From Posidonia oceanica (taxonomy: Eukaryota > Streptophyta > Magnoliopsida > Alismatales > Posidoniaceae): a stretch of DNA of 64,000 nt. The notes under the pieces were generated by a model. It made no database searches. It was not told the origin of the DNA and saw nothing but the letters and a program-made list of their open reading frames with translations. Position numbers and translations under genes: made by a program. This document shows, in pieces, positions 23,701 to 33,904 of this stretch. The stretch's first letter is position 1, and every line of letters begins with the position of its first letter. The stretch lies in contig JAZBRS010000075.1 of assembly GCA_037176725.1 (NCBI GenBank), positions 71,550,001-71,614,000 on the forward strand. The letters are read 5' to 3'.

Positions 23701-24892
23701 TGCCTCCTTCCTCCTCGCTGTGTACTCCGACTACCTCACTTCTGCCGGGAGCAACCTACGGTGCGCCGCCGGAAGCGCTGCACCTTCGGAGCTTCTTGGT
23801 TTCGCGAAGTCTCAAGTTGATTACATACTTGGGGACAATCCGAGGGCCACGAGCTATATGGTGGGCTATGGTAAGAATTATCCGCAACAGGTTCACCACC
23901 GTGCATCGTCAATCGTATCGATCAAGGTTGATGCAACTTTTGTGAGCTGCCGAGGTGGTTATAGTACTTGGTTTGACCGGAAGGCGAGCGACCCCAATCT
24001 GCTTGTTGGTGCCCTTGTTGGAGGACCGGATGCGTATGACAATTTTGCTGATGAGAGGGACAACTATCAGCAGACGGAACCGGCAACGTATAACAATGCT
24101 CCCATGCTTGGTGTGCTTGCTCGTCTCAGTGCTGGTCACAGCGGCTACAACCAACTGCTTCCTGGTATAATCATCACCCACAGGATCAAGTACCTTTTTA
24201 GGCAACCATGGACATGTTTCTTATCGTTATGATTCTTTGGCCCGTTGCGCATGTTAGGAATTTTTGATAACCACTGACATTCATAATGTTGCATAGTGTT
24301 CATAAGTCATGGAATTTCTTCTTCAATTCATCATCAATTCAAGCACTTGTTAGAATTTTGATTTGTATTGCTGTGGTGGTTGGAAAATTTTAATGGCAGT
24401 GATGATTCCAGTGGACCAGAAGCTGAAGCCAGTGCCTAATCCAGGTTCGTCTTCACTAGCACCAGGTACAGCATAGATCTTGCTTAAATTCGCCACTACC
24501 TATCTTTACATCATTATCCCAAATTCTGTAACTTGCTTTTTTTTTTTTACTGAACTATTATTATGTAAATTTTATGAACTGGAGCAGTTGCTAAGACCTC
24601 GGCGTCTCCGATCGGTATTGCACAAACACTGACAGCATCATGGACCTCTAGTGGCAAGAAGTACTACAGATATTCCACATTTGTTAAGAACAATTCACCA
24701 AAGACATTGAAAGATATCCAGATCACAATATCAAAACTCTATGGTCCGCTATGGGGGCTTGAGAAATCTGGTGATGTTTACGGATTCCCGTCGTGGCTCA
24801 ATGCCCTCCCAGCCGGAAAAAGCCTAGAGTTCGTGTACATCCATGCCGCCTCTCAGGCTGATGTACAGGTTTCAAGATATACCCTTGAGTAA
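20760..24892 (+). CDS. endo-beta-1,4-glucanase, GH9 class C with CBM49
   Basis: Hydrolyses internal beta-1,4-glucan bonds; acts in the cell wall after secretion. Eight exons: 20760-20951, 21674-21886, 22706-22906, 23046-23135, 23219-23383, 23531-24164, 24400-24465, 24588-24892. All introns are GT-AG, and the join is 1866 nt, giving 621 residues. Residues 1-21 form a signal peptide (cleavage near ACA-AHDY). The GH9 domain is about 22-497, with YYDAGDN (catalytic D73, D76), [13 protein letters not shown] (409-411) and [18 protein letters not shown] (acid E470). Exon 7 and the start of exon 8 encode a linker (about 499-528). CBM49 (about 529-621) includes [24 protein letters not shown] and a terminal RYTLE. 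Class C enzymes of this length are known in tomato, rice and Arabidopsis. The start was chosen for its signal peptide and class-typical N-terminus. Exons 3-6 are GC-rich. No disabling change is seen. Confidence 0.96.
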
Positions 24893-27549
24893 AAGAGCTC
24901 AGAACTCTGAAGATGATGGAGTTGTGTAGCTTTACAGTATAGTGTTTGATGGCTTTATTAGTTCCTGCTCTTGTTTTTATGTGAGCTTGCTTAGCTTAGT
25001 CTTTAAAGGTTATATTAGATGATGTGTGTGATGGTTTGAGGAGAAAAGAGTGAAGGGTGTAAGAAAAGAAAGGGTGCCCATCCTTTTTCTCCTCTTCCTC
25101 CTTTAGGGTATAAAGATTGAGATGAAAATGTTTGAGTGGTGAAAGGGTCACCTCTGATATCAAGAAATTGTATCTTTTCAGCGAAGCAACCACTTCGGTT
25201 GTATGCTGCTTATTGTGTGCTATTTCTTTCAATTTCACATAGTTGTTGTTGCACTAGGAAATGGGACTGCTTTTTTGTTTTATGTTCGATGTGTGTGGTA
25301 TACTAAAGATGGTTCTACCTCTTCTTTGGAATTTAGTTTGCCAGGAAATGTGCAAGAAGCCAAGAAGAGTATATAATACTTCACTGCTTGGTCATTTTGT
25401 GATTGAAAATTTTGGTGTTCACCATCAGTAAGAATCAGCAAAGCACAATTTTTGTCAGACGTCGTGCCTCTTTATGTTATTTTTGCGGAGCTTAGGATTC
25501 TCACATGTTACTTCTATGGTAATGTTGTTTGGAGGAGGTGCTCAGCTTCTCCAGCCTAGAATCTAACACTGTAGGCAACAAATCCCACCACAGCTTCAAC
25601 AGTAATGAACTCTCTCCCTCCTGGTCCCCTCAGCGTGGGAGCTGTGTTTGTTAAACAAGAGCTCCCACAGCTGTCCGATAGAAAAAATGTCAAGACTATT
25701 CCAGATTATACCGTTTTGCAGGAGGAGAGGAAAGATGATGTGTTCCTCTTCCCTAAACTAACTTAAAAACTTGCTGGTTGTTCGTCTCTGAACTCCAGAC
25801 TCGTTAAAAACTTACCGTTAGATCGTACATGTGTTGAACGTCAGGTAACTTTACCATGGCAGATCTCGTAAATAAATGTTGGTATTTTGGTGGTTCATTT
25901 GTTATTATAGGGTAAAAATGGAACAATACACCATAGACCTAGTGTGAGCAGCAGCAACTTTTGTTTTGGAAATCTCCATGTCTAACAATGGATAGGAGCT
26001 GGATCATATGCTTTGCTTTTGGTTACTTGAGCCTTTTTTGTGGGCACAGGATTCAGGTTCGGCCCTCTACAGAGAAAATTGTAGGAAGTAATAGGAATCA
26101 GGTTCCTTGTCCCTTAACCTGACCTTAAGCCTTAAGGAAAATGGAAAACATGTGAGTTAATAGGTCAATCTACACTTGTAATGAAATAGCATGTACATAA
26201 ATATATATAATATAATACCAAATATGTAGGAATCAACTACTCATAAGTTTTCACCTGTACCCACAATTAGGGGTCAAACAAGTTGACGAGTATAACACAA
26301 CTTATTGACAGTTGCTATAACAGAACAGGAAAAATATTAGAAAAAAACTAGTAATCTTGACTTTATTTCAATGCAACAGACTAAAACAGGGACTCATGGA
26401 ATGTGACTTAAGAGCACCGACCGTATTGGACTTTTTCTGCCTATATACATATGTATCATTAAATATATTAAATGTAGATATGAATTTATATTTTTATTTA
26501 AGTTAAACTTAATAAGAGATAAATATGTATGGTCTTAGAATAGTGTTGTTATATATTACTTTACCTTTACTTTAAAAATTATCTTCAAAGATTATAAAAA
26601 TCTAAAACTTAATTTTGCATTGTATTTTAGCTAGTTATTGATCAATATTTTATTTATTTATAATCTTATAAAACATAAATAAAAAATAAACAACAAACCA
26701 TAAACTGAACCAACCAAATTGAAAACTTAACTATTCAATTAAGTTTAGTTTCAAAAATTAAATGGTTTAGTTTAATTTCAATTTCTACCTAACCGATGAA
26801 TAGGATGTGTGGTTTTATCTAAAGAAAACTAAAGACTGCTAGTGATAAGTAAGTCTTCAAAAAAAAAAAAAAAGGTAAAAACAAATCATTGCTGGTCTCT
26901 TCTGACAAAGTTGGCTAAAAATTTTACTTTGTTGAGTCATAATGCAACAAAAGTTTAAATTATATGCCTAGTGTAGTGTCTACCCACAAAATGTACGTGG
27001 TACACTTTAGCAATGTTCCAAAAATCTAGTGGTTCAACCACATTTAAATTAATCAATGATAACCTTTGCATGGAAGCAAATCGAATGTCGCAATAGAAAA
27101 GTGGACCAGCAGAGAAGCAGGTTGGTGGGGAGGAGTGGCAAGCGAATAGAGAAGAGCACCACCACACACGATTCTAAGGCCTATTTTATATCAACGTTGA
27201 TTTGAAAATTTTCGTATCAAAGTAATACTTATAAAGTGTCAATATGATACTAAGTTTGTGCTTATTTTCCTTTAGGTAATGGGAGAAGCACACCAGAACA
27301 AACATCAAAATGCACGCTTCAATCGAAATACGTCATTTCACAATTGTTGGACTAATTTGCTAGTAGACCCATCTCCTTTGCAAGTGAGAGACAAATCGAA
27401 TTATCATTGTATAGACTAATCAATGAACATGATGCAATAAGTGAGATCTAAATTCTTGACGGTATTTTAAGTCAGATATTTAATTTAAAATTCTAAATCA
27501 GACATGTTTTGCTGACATATTTTGCTGATAGTAGATAGAACATTAAGAA
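24893..27549. other. 3' flank of the GH9 gene and intergenic DNA
   Basis: The first 100-200 bp are T-rich and probably carry the 3' UTR and poly-A site, with no clear AATAAA. The rest is AT-rich with no supported gene. It holds the hairpin at 25631-25673 and an A-run at 26860-26873. Confidence 0.5.
25631..25673. repeat. perfect-arm inverted repeat (hairpin)
   Basis: Arms GTGGGAGCT (25635-25643) and AGCTCCCAC (25660-25668) are exact reverse complements. CAGC and GCTG pair outside them across a one-base bulge. The loop holds TTGTT/AAACAA, which could extend the stem. It could be a MITE core or a small-RNA precursor. No known miRNA sequence was recognised. Confidence 0.7.
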
Positions 27550-28197
27550 GAAGAAAAACAAACATAAACATCCTTGAGGTAAGTTATTTCAATCAATGTT
27601 TCCTACATTTACCAATCTGGATTAATAAGAATAAAGATCAAGAATATTAAGAAGAAATATAAAATTTCATTTCGATTGGTGGCAAGGCTTCGTGATTGTT
27701 GCTCCGTCCTTCGTTTGGTGTGGTTAGTGTACTCCATCCTTCATATGGTGTGGTTGGTACGGTGGAGTTAGGAAGAAGATGATAATAAATAGTGTTAGAT
27801 AACATGTTTACATATTAAATTAAAATTGACAAAACTATATGTAATATATATACTAATTTCACAATCTCTACATATTTAACGCTTACAAGGGATGCTCAAC
27901 GTATTCAAAACATGGGCAATTGGGCATTGATGATTGCACTTAGAGAAGATCAAAATATGCGAGATAATGAAGGTATAACTTAAACTACAAAAATAAAATT
28001 TTAAAATTATTTATTGTAAAATGATTTGTAATGTTTAGTTCTGCATGTGCTTATCACTAGTTGGCATAATTTAATTATCTAGGTACTTAGTTATTTACTT
28101 ATGTTTGTCACTTACTTAGTAATTTAATCTATATTTTTGAATTATCGTGGTTAAATAATAGTTATATACTCGTAGGTGAATGATAATTACGCATATT
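27550..28197 (+). repeat. dispersed repeat, copy A
   Basis: Matches 48430-49030 in inverted orientation over about 600 bp. Shared landmarks include TTATTTCAATCAATGTTTCC, GATTGGTGGCAAGGCTTCGTG, GGTGTGGTTAGTGTACTCCA, GATCAAAATATGCGAGATAA and AACTACAAAAATAAAA. One short frame near 27905-27980 could read NWALMIALREDQNMRDNE, but nothing identifies the family. Similarity stops exactly where CACTACAGG begins at 28198, so a CACTA element inserted into, or at the edge of, this repeat. Confidence 0.75.
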
Positions 28198-28539
28198 CAC
28201 TACAGGAAAATCCATATTTATTGACATTCAATGTAAAATGATCGTCGATATAGATTATCATTAATGACGGTGAAAATCAACTGTCCTTATAAATTAGATA
28301 TTGTGATAGTTAATTTTAAACTGTTAGCATAAATTAAAATTACTGTCATGACAGCAACATTAACCGTCAAATTAAATTAATTATAGTGTTAATATTTTGT
28401 TATATTGTCGACAAATATAATATACAACGACTTTTATTTAAGAACGGAGGTAATTATTTAAAGTGATTTATATATTACAATAAATATATTTTCTTTAAAA
28501 TCTATTTTATCTAAATCTTTATTCACACGTTAAAATTCA

Positions 28540-28860
28540 TTTTCCCCCGCCACTCCCCACTTTCTCCCCCCGCCCTATCCTCCTTTTCCCCGAAATCCCA
28601 ACCTCTCCCCTCGAATCCTCCACAGAAACCATCACCTTCCCACCCTTCCCAGTGGCGGAGCCATCAGGGATTAGGGATTTAGCGCCGCCGCACGAGAAGA
28701 CTCAAGCCATCCGCCCATCCCCATCCGCACGAGCCTCCTTATCGTCGGCGCGCTGTGGGTTTTGAGCCTGGGCACCATCACCGCCCTCTCCTGCCGAACC
28801 GGGTGCGCCGCCGCCTACTCTCGCCGCTTCCTCCCTCTCCTCCGGTACTGAATAACTGTA
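28540..28860 (+). other. GC-rich block, probably promoter and 5' exon of a captured gene
   Basis: C-rich and GC-rich sequence amid DNA that is mostly A and T. It reads like a plant 5' UTR followed by coding sequence. One frame reads AEPSGIRDLAPPHEK after GTGGCGGAGCC (perhaps a former ATGGCGGAGCC). Another reads RTSLLIVGALWVLSLGTIT up to a possible splice donor CCG|GTACTG near 28845. The source gene was not identified. Confidence 0.4.
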
Positions 28861-29694
28861 AACTCTCGTGATAGTTATTGGTTTTGTGTTTGATTCGATC
28901 TTTGTGTTTGTGGGTTTTTGTTCTGCTGTCTTCTTGTGGATTTTTTTCGTCCGTGTTTGGTACTTCCATTTGGTTACCAAAAACAAATATTAAATGGTTA
29001 CTAGGTTTATCATTTGATCAACATGAGCGCAGCATGTCAATATGATGCTTTGCTGGTATAAACTTATGACGTCTTTTAGCTTTGTTAGATGACAAATACA
29101 GTGAGAAGATCAATTATATTAGCCTGTGTCACTCTGCCTCGAAAGATGCTCATTTCTCTATGGATCCTGCTTGTTACAGCTTTACCAGTTTCTTTTTCGG
29201 TGGTTAAAAACGAAAACTACAAATCTTATCATGGTATTATGGACGTATGGTATCATTACTGTAGTTCGACTATTAGTGTTCCAGTTTTTTATCAGTGCTG
29301 CAACGTATCCTTAAATGGATTATCCATTGACTTTATAAATAAGCGGATTTGTATGTTAGAAGTCTCCAAATGACCTGAAATTTTGTTTATAAGTATTTTA
29401 TGATCAAGATCTACGTTTGGATGTCTATTTTGAAGTCAAATCGAATCTAAATTTTACCCTAAATGAGCTCAGTCTAACCAACATAACAAAGAGAGTGATT
29501 GGCTGACCAGCAATTGAGCAACATTTTGCGGTTACCTAGTTTGCTTTTATGCTGGTTGTTATATTCTGCATTTAAACATTGTTAACTAGTGCTACGTCTT
29601 TTCTGTTCACCTTCTTTTTAGTGCCTCCTGTTGATCATTAATCCATATATGTTTCTTACCCAGCTTAATCTCATGATGTATCAAATATCTGCAG

Positions 29695-31391
29695 GGGAAT
29701 ATTTGGCTCTAACAGGGGAAAAACTTAATGGACTAGAAATGCTTGCATGTGGTCTTGCTACTCACTATTACCCTAGTGAGGTTTATTCCTGATTGCTTTC
29801 TAATAGATTTATGCTTTAAAATTTTGGATTCCCCTTTGTCTTATTTCTTCATCTTGGCCCGTTGTTTTCTTTCTTCTCTTCAACAGAAGCTTGAATGGAT
29901 TGATCATCGGCTCAGTACACTGGTTACGGATGATCCATCTGTTATTGAAACTTCTCTTGAGCAATATGGTGATGTTGTCTTCCCGGACAAGGAAAGTGTT
30001 ATTCGAAGGTAATCCTCATCTTAATCACTTTGTTGCCATGGAAATTTTATGTACTATGCAGTTATTGTTGATCTAACTTGGTATTGCATGTTATCTTCTT
30101 TTTTTTGGCTATTTAACTTTTCATTTGACCAGATTGCCATTTATTCCTATGCGGAGATTTTTCCTATTGATTAAGTTATATTTATTGCTAGCATTCTTAA
30201 CAAATTTCGGAAACATGATTTTTTTTATTTCCTTTGCGTCAAAAGATAGTGCAATAGTTTGTAACTGTTTCCTGTAGACCTGTACGAAGTATTTGTAATT
30301 GTACATTAAGGTGCAATCCCATCGATATGAGGTTGCTTTAGAGCTTCCTCTCGGACCCAACAATTTGACAATATCTATAACAGTCTAATTGTTTTCACTT
30401 TTCACGGGTCTCCATTGCATCATCTAGCCAACATGGAAACCTTGGCAAGAAAAACTACTCAGATATAGGACTTTGTGGTACACTCTATGCAAGTAAGTGC
30501 AATTTGAAACACAATCTATAAAGCATTTGCAATATCTGCTACTAAACAATCAAAGAGTGCAGTCTGTTAATACTGATCAAATTTCAAGCAGTAAATATTT
30601 TGAATTGAACATGACTAAAATTGGATTTTGTTTTGGTTACCAAAACATTTGCTGAACTCGGTCAATCTGAAGATGAGACAGATGAAAAATTCATAATGGA
30701 ACACATCAGGTCATCAACAATATGATTTTATGTGTTGAAGCTGACATTGATGTCCGTGATGGAAAGATCAGCACCATGTGTTCTGTAATTTGGATGGGTT
30801 ATCAATGTCAACCAAGCGATCAAACAACATCAAGGGACCATTGCCTATTTAGCAACATAAGTTTGGTATCATGTGACCATGACTATGCAAGTTTTTACTT
30901 GGCTTTGGAAAACCTTTGTTACCTGGGAGGGTCATAAATTCATTTAGGGAGAATTAACTGTTGTGGATCCTCTTGATCCTTCTCTTTACACATTGATAGT
31001 TTTCCTTTCTAATAGAAAAGGCAATCCATAATAAATAAGGTTTTGCTTGATGCTCGAGGCCTTGTAAAATGGTAAATTTTTTTGACACTTGGCAGTTCTC
31101 AATTTCATCCACATCTGATTTTATGTTGTGACCCAGTTTCCTTCGTTATCAATGTTGTTGTTTACTTGTATGTAGTTATGTTTATAAACTGATTCAGTCT
31201 CTGGGTTTCTGTCTTATCCTTTCTTTAAGAAGAGTTCTCAATTATTTTCTTTCCTTTACAGTTTGAAGAAACAGTTTTGTAATTAATTTGTTGTCTGTGT
31301 CTAATTAAATTGTCCATGATGCTTGTTCAGGCTGGAGATGGCTGATAAATGTTTTGGTCATGATACTGTATAGGAGATAATCGATGCATTG
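29695..31391 (+). pseudogene. 3-hydroxyisobutyryl-CoA hydrolase fragment (CHY1-like)
   Basis: Three exons with good splice borders encode part of the crotonase-fold enzyme of valine breakdown, which acts in peroxisomes. They are 29695-29780 (EYLALTGEKLNGLEMLACGL, then ATHYYPSE), 29887-30008 (KLEWIDHRLSTLVTDDPSVI, then ETSLEQYGDVVFPDKESV) and 31331-31391 (RLEMADKCFGHDTV, stop, EIIDAL). These are consecutive in the known enzyme. GTATAG gives a stop where the family has Glu. The N-terminal substrate-binding part and the C-terminal third are missing. It lies 1.5 kb inside a CACTA end, suggesting capture; a stranded old pseudogene is the alternative. Confidence 0.8.
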
Positions 31392-32079
31392 GTAAACTTT
31401 ACTTACTATATTTCCTTAGATCTAAATAATAGAAGATTATTAATTAGAAAGTTGCCTGATCGATGTCTTCCCTTCTGCAGGTCAGTACATACAATTTCTG
31501 CTAGTAGTGCTATAATTTGATAAATTGATAACTAGAGTACAAAAGCAGTGGAGGTCAATCATACTATGTTTTCTTCACTTACAACCTTTTTGTCATTCAG
31601 AGCAAATATACAATGAAAAGGGTATAAATATTATAATATGATTTGATGAATATTTTAGGGCATTCTATTATCTGCAACAAGATCAACTATGGTTTCTTCA
31701 AAAAAAAAAAAATCATGAATAAGAACCGCTCAACTTGAGAAGCGAACTAATTTGTGATTTTTGGACTATTATCACATGATAAGTACAGTTTCGCTTATGA
31801 GAAATGGATAAACCTCTATCAAATTCTAGATACCATAATTTCATAAAATTATCATGTGTTGTTTTTTATGAAGATCTATTCAGTTTACTATTGAGTTATG
31901 AAACTGTGCTGCACAGGGGCAGAAATTTGCAATGTAAACATTGCCGCGAATGTACTTAGTTTGTTGCAATACCTCACTTCCAGCTTCCCTTTTGAACCAT
32001 GAGTCGGAAGCTGCTTCATACGGTAATGAGTGGTGTAAAACAGCTCTTAGGAGACAACAACTATGAAGTTGCAATGGTA
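31392..32079. other. no gene recognised
   Basis: AT-rich. It may still belong to the CACTA element, or to the distal part of the minus-strand LTR that follows, but no landmark was found. Confidence 0.4.
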
Positions 32080-33790
32080 AAACTCGAGCCACACGAGCAA
32101 AATCTTGAGTTACACAGGAATAAAATCACATTGAGTCGTGTTGTTCGATGTCAAGTAAATAACTCTGGCTACAAGTAGTTATTGAAATGTACTACTGTAT
32201 TGTCATAGACAAGCTACTCTTTGAGGAACAAGTCCGTTTGGACGTTTCTACCTTCTTAACAGGACTCTCACAATGCTAACCTTTCTTGGGAAAATTGTCG
32301 TCTTTCAAGACGTCACTAGAAATAGACATGTGCTCTACCTAGATTGGTCAAATTTCACAAGATATGCTTTCTCGACGTCCTTACCATGATGTTCGGAGCA
32401 ATTGAAGTCTCAAACCTTTAGGTCCAGAAGGCATCTTGAGTTTCGACATCCAGAGCAATCGGAGTGTCATATCTTCAGGTTCGATCGATACTTCAACCTG
32501 TAGACTTTATGAATGACAATTTAGGAGTATTATACCTTCAGGATCTGACGAACACTTATCTGCAGTCTCTTAGTCTTAGAACCTCAACTTAGGCGATGTG
32601 CTCAATCACTTAGGAATGTTGTCACATCTCCTAATCTCAGCAACACGACTCTCCAGTTTCTTGGTCTACCACAAAATCATGGAAAACTCTATTCAAAGTC
32701 ATTTTCATATTTTTCTCAAAATCATTTTCAAAATATTTTTTAGTCATAGGATCATCCATCAAAACCAACAAACCATTTCAACATATTTAAAAGGCTTGAA
32801 AACCAAGCCAGAATCCACTAAAATAGGTTTGAATCTATTGACAGGCCAAAATCGCATCAGTGATTCATGCCTGGGATTCGCGTCACATAATCTCTCTAGT
32901 AAAGTGCGTGCAACCCCCAAACTAGAACAAAAACCAGAGAAGAATGCAGCGAATTCAAAAATCACATGGTTTGGGAACTCCAATTGGTCTCATCACACAC
33001 AATCATAAATTCCATACAATATATCAAAATGAAGATATCGAAGTACTCTACCATTTGAGAAAAAAAGTCACAAAGATTCGATACATGTAGCTCAAGATAT
33101 CGCAAATCAAAGCATGCATACACATTAAGGAGTATTGTACAACCAAGAACCAATATACCACTAAATCATTGTAAAATTCGTGGAAAATTCCCTAAAATCA
33201 TGTAAACTTCTACATGCATCATAATCATGCCAAGCAACATAAATTCATCAATTCCATGCATAATCGGAGAGAAAACGATGGAGTGTGCACCTCTCATACG
33301 TGTATAGGGGTGTTTCCTCTCGACGACCAACCACCTCCCAAACCAGAGTTCCACACAGCCTCCCCACGAGCTCGCACCACTTTTTGGATGATGGTTGGAG
33401 CTCATCTCGCCACGAGCACACTTCACGAGCGCACAACACGATGTGTGGAGGTTCGTCTCCCTTTTGGGTCATCTAGAGTTCCATCCTAGGCAAGGGAGAC
33501 GCTCGGCCAAAGATGCTCGACGCTCGACTCTCCTTCACCACACACACTCTCTCTCTCTCTCACTCGTAATGATGGAAGGGAGGAGAATAAAGAAAACAGA
33601 GGAGGAAGGAGAAGAAAGAGACGGAGGCTTATGGAGAGTTCTCTCACTCTCACCCACTGTGCTCGAGAAATGGAGAGAAGCTTGGGGAGTATCGAGCACG
33701 CCTCGACCCTTTACATAGCCGTGAGCTCGTGGTAGATGGCAGGCCTGCATCGGTGGGTCAAGGGGTGCATGTATGAATCTACAAGTCCAA
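32080..33790 (-). mobile_element. Ty3/gypsy-type LTR fragment, same family as 11564-16116
   Basis: Read on the minus strand it matches the LTR at 61607-63116 closely: GACCAATTGGAGTTCCCA, and TTTGTGACTTTT...TGGTAGAGTA followed by TCTTCATTTTGATATATT. It also shares words with 14820-15320, such as CTCAAAGAG...CTTG and ACAACACGAC. The purine-rich and TATA-like region lies near 33540-33715. The TGTAACGAC start is missing; it abuts the LINE near 33870. Similarity weakens below about 32590, so that boundary is approximate. Confidence 0.7.
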
Positions 33791-33904
33791 CTGCCCAGTT
33801 GCCACTCTCACACCAACTCAAATGCATGTGGCAATCGACTCCTCAACTCTAATTACGCACCCACAAGATTACGAATATAGTGCTACAATAAATAGAAACT
33901 TGAA

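Larger units (their letters stand above)
28198..31400 (+). mobile_element. CACTA (En/Spm) transposon end with apparent captured gene sequence
   Basis: CACTACAGGAAAA (28198-28210) is the terminal motif of plant CACTA elements. The next 250 bp carry short repeated subterminal words (GACGGT, CCGTC, TGTCGAC, ACGACTT), as such elements do. It is followed by a GC-rich block (28540-28860) and a fragment of a 3-hydroxyisobutyryl-CoA hydrolase gene (29695-31391). No transposase was recognised and the opposite terminus (TTTTCCTGTAGTG) was not found, so the right boundary is a guess. The pattern fits a non-autonomous Pack-CACTA. Confidence 0.6.

Noticed and set aside
30268..30280. TTTCCTGTAGACC as the second CACTA terminus
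   Set aside because: It lacks the final GTAGTG needed to mirror CACTACAGG and lies between two hydrolase exons.
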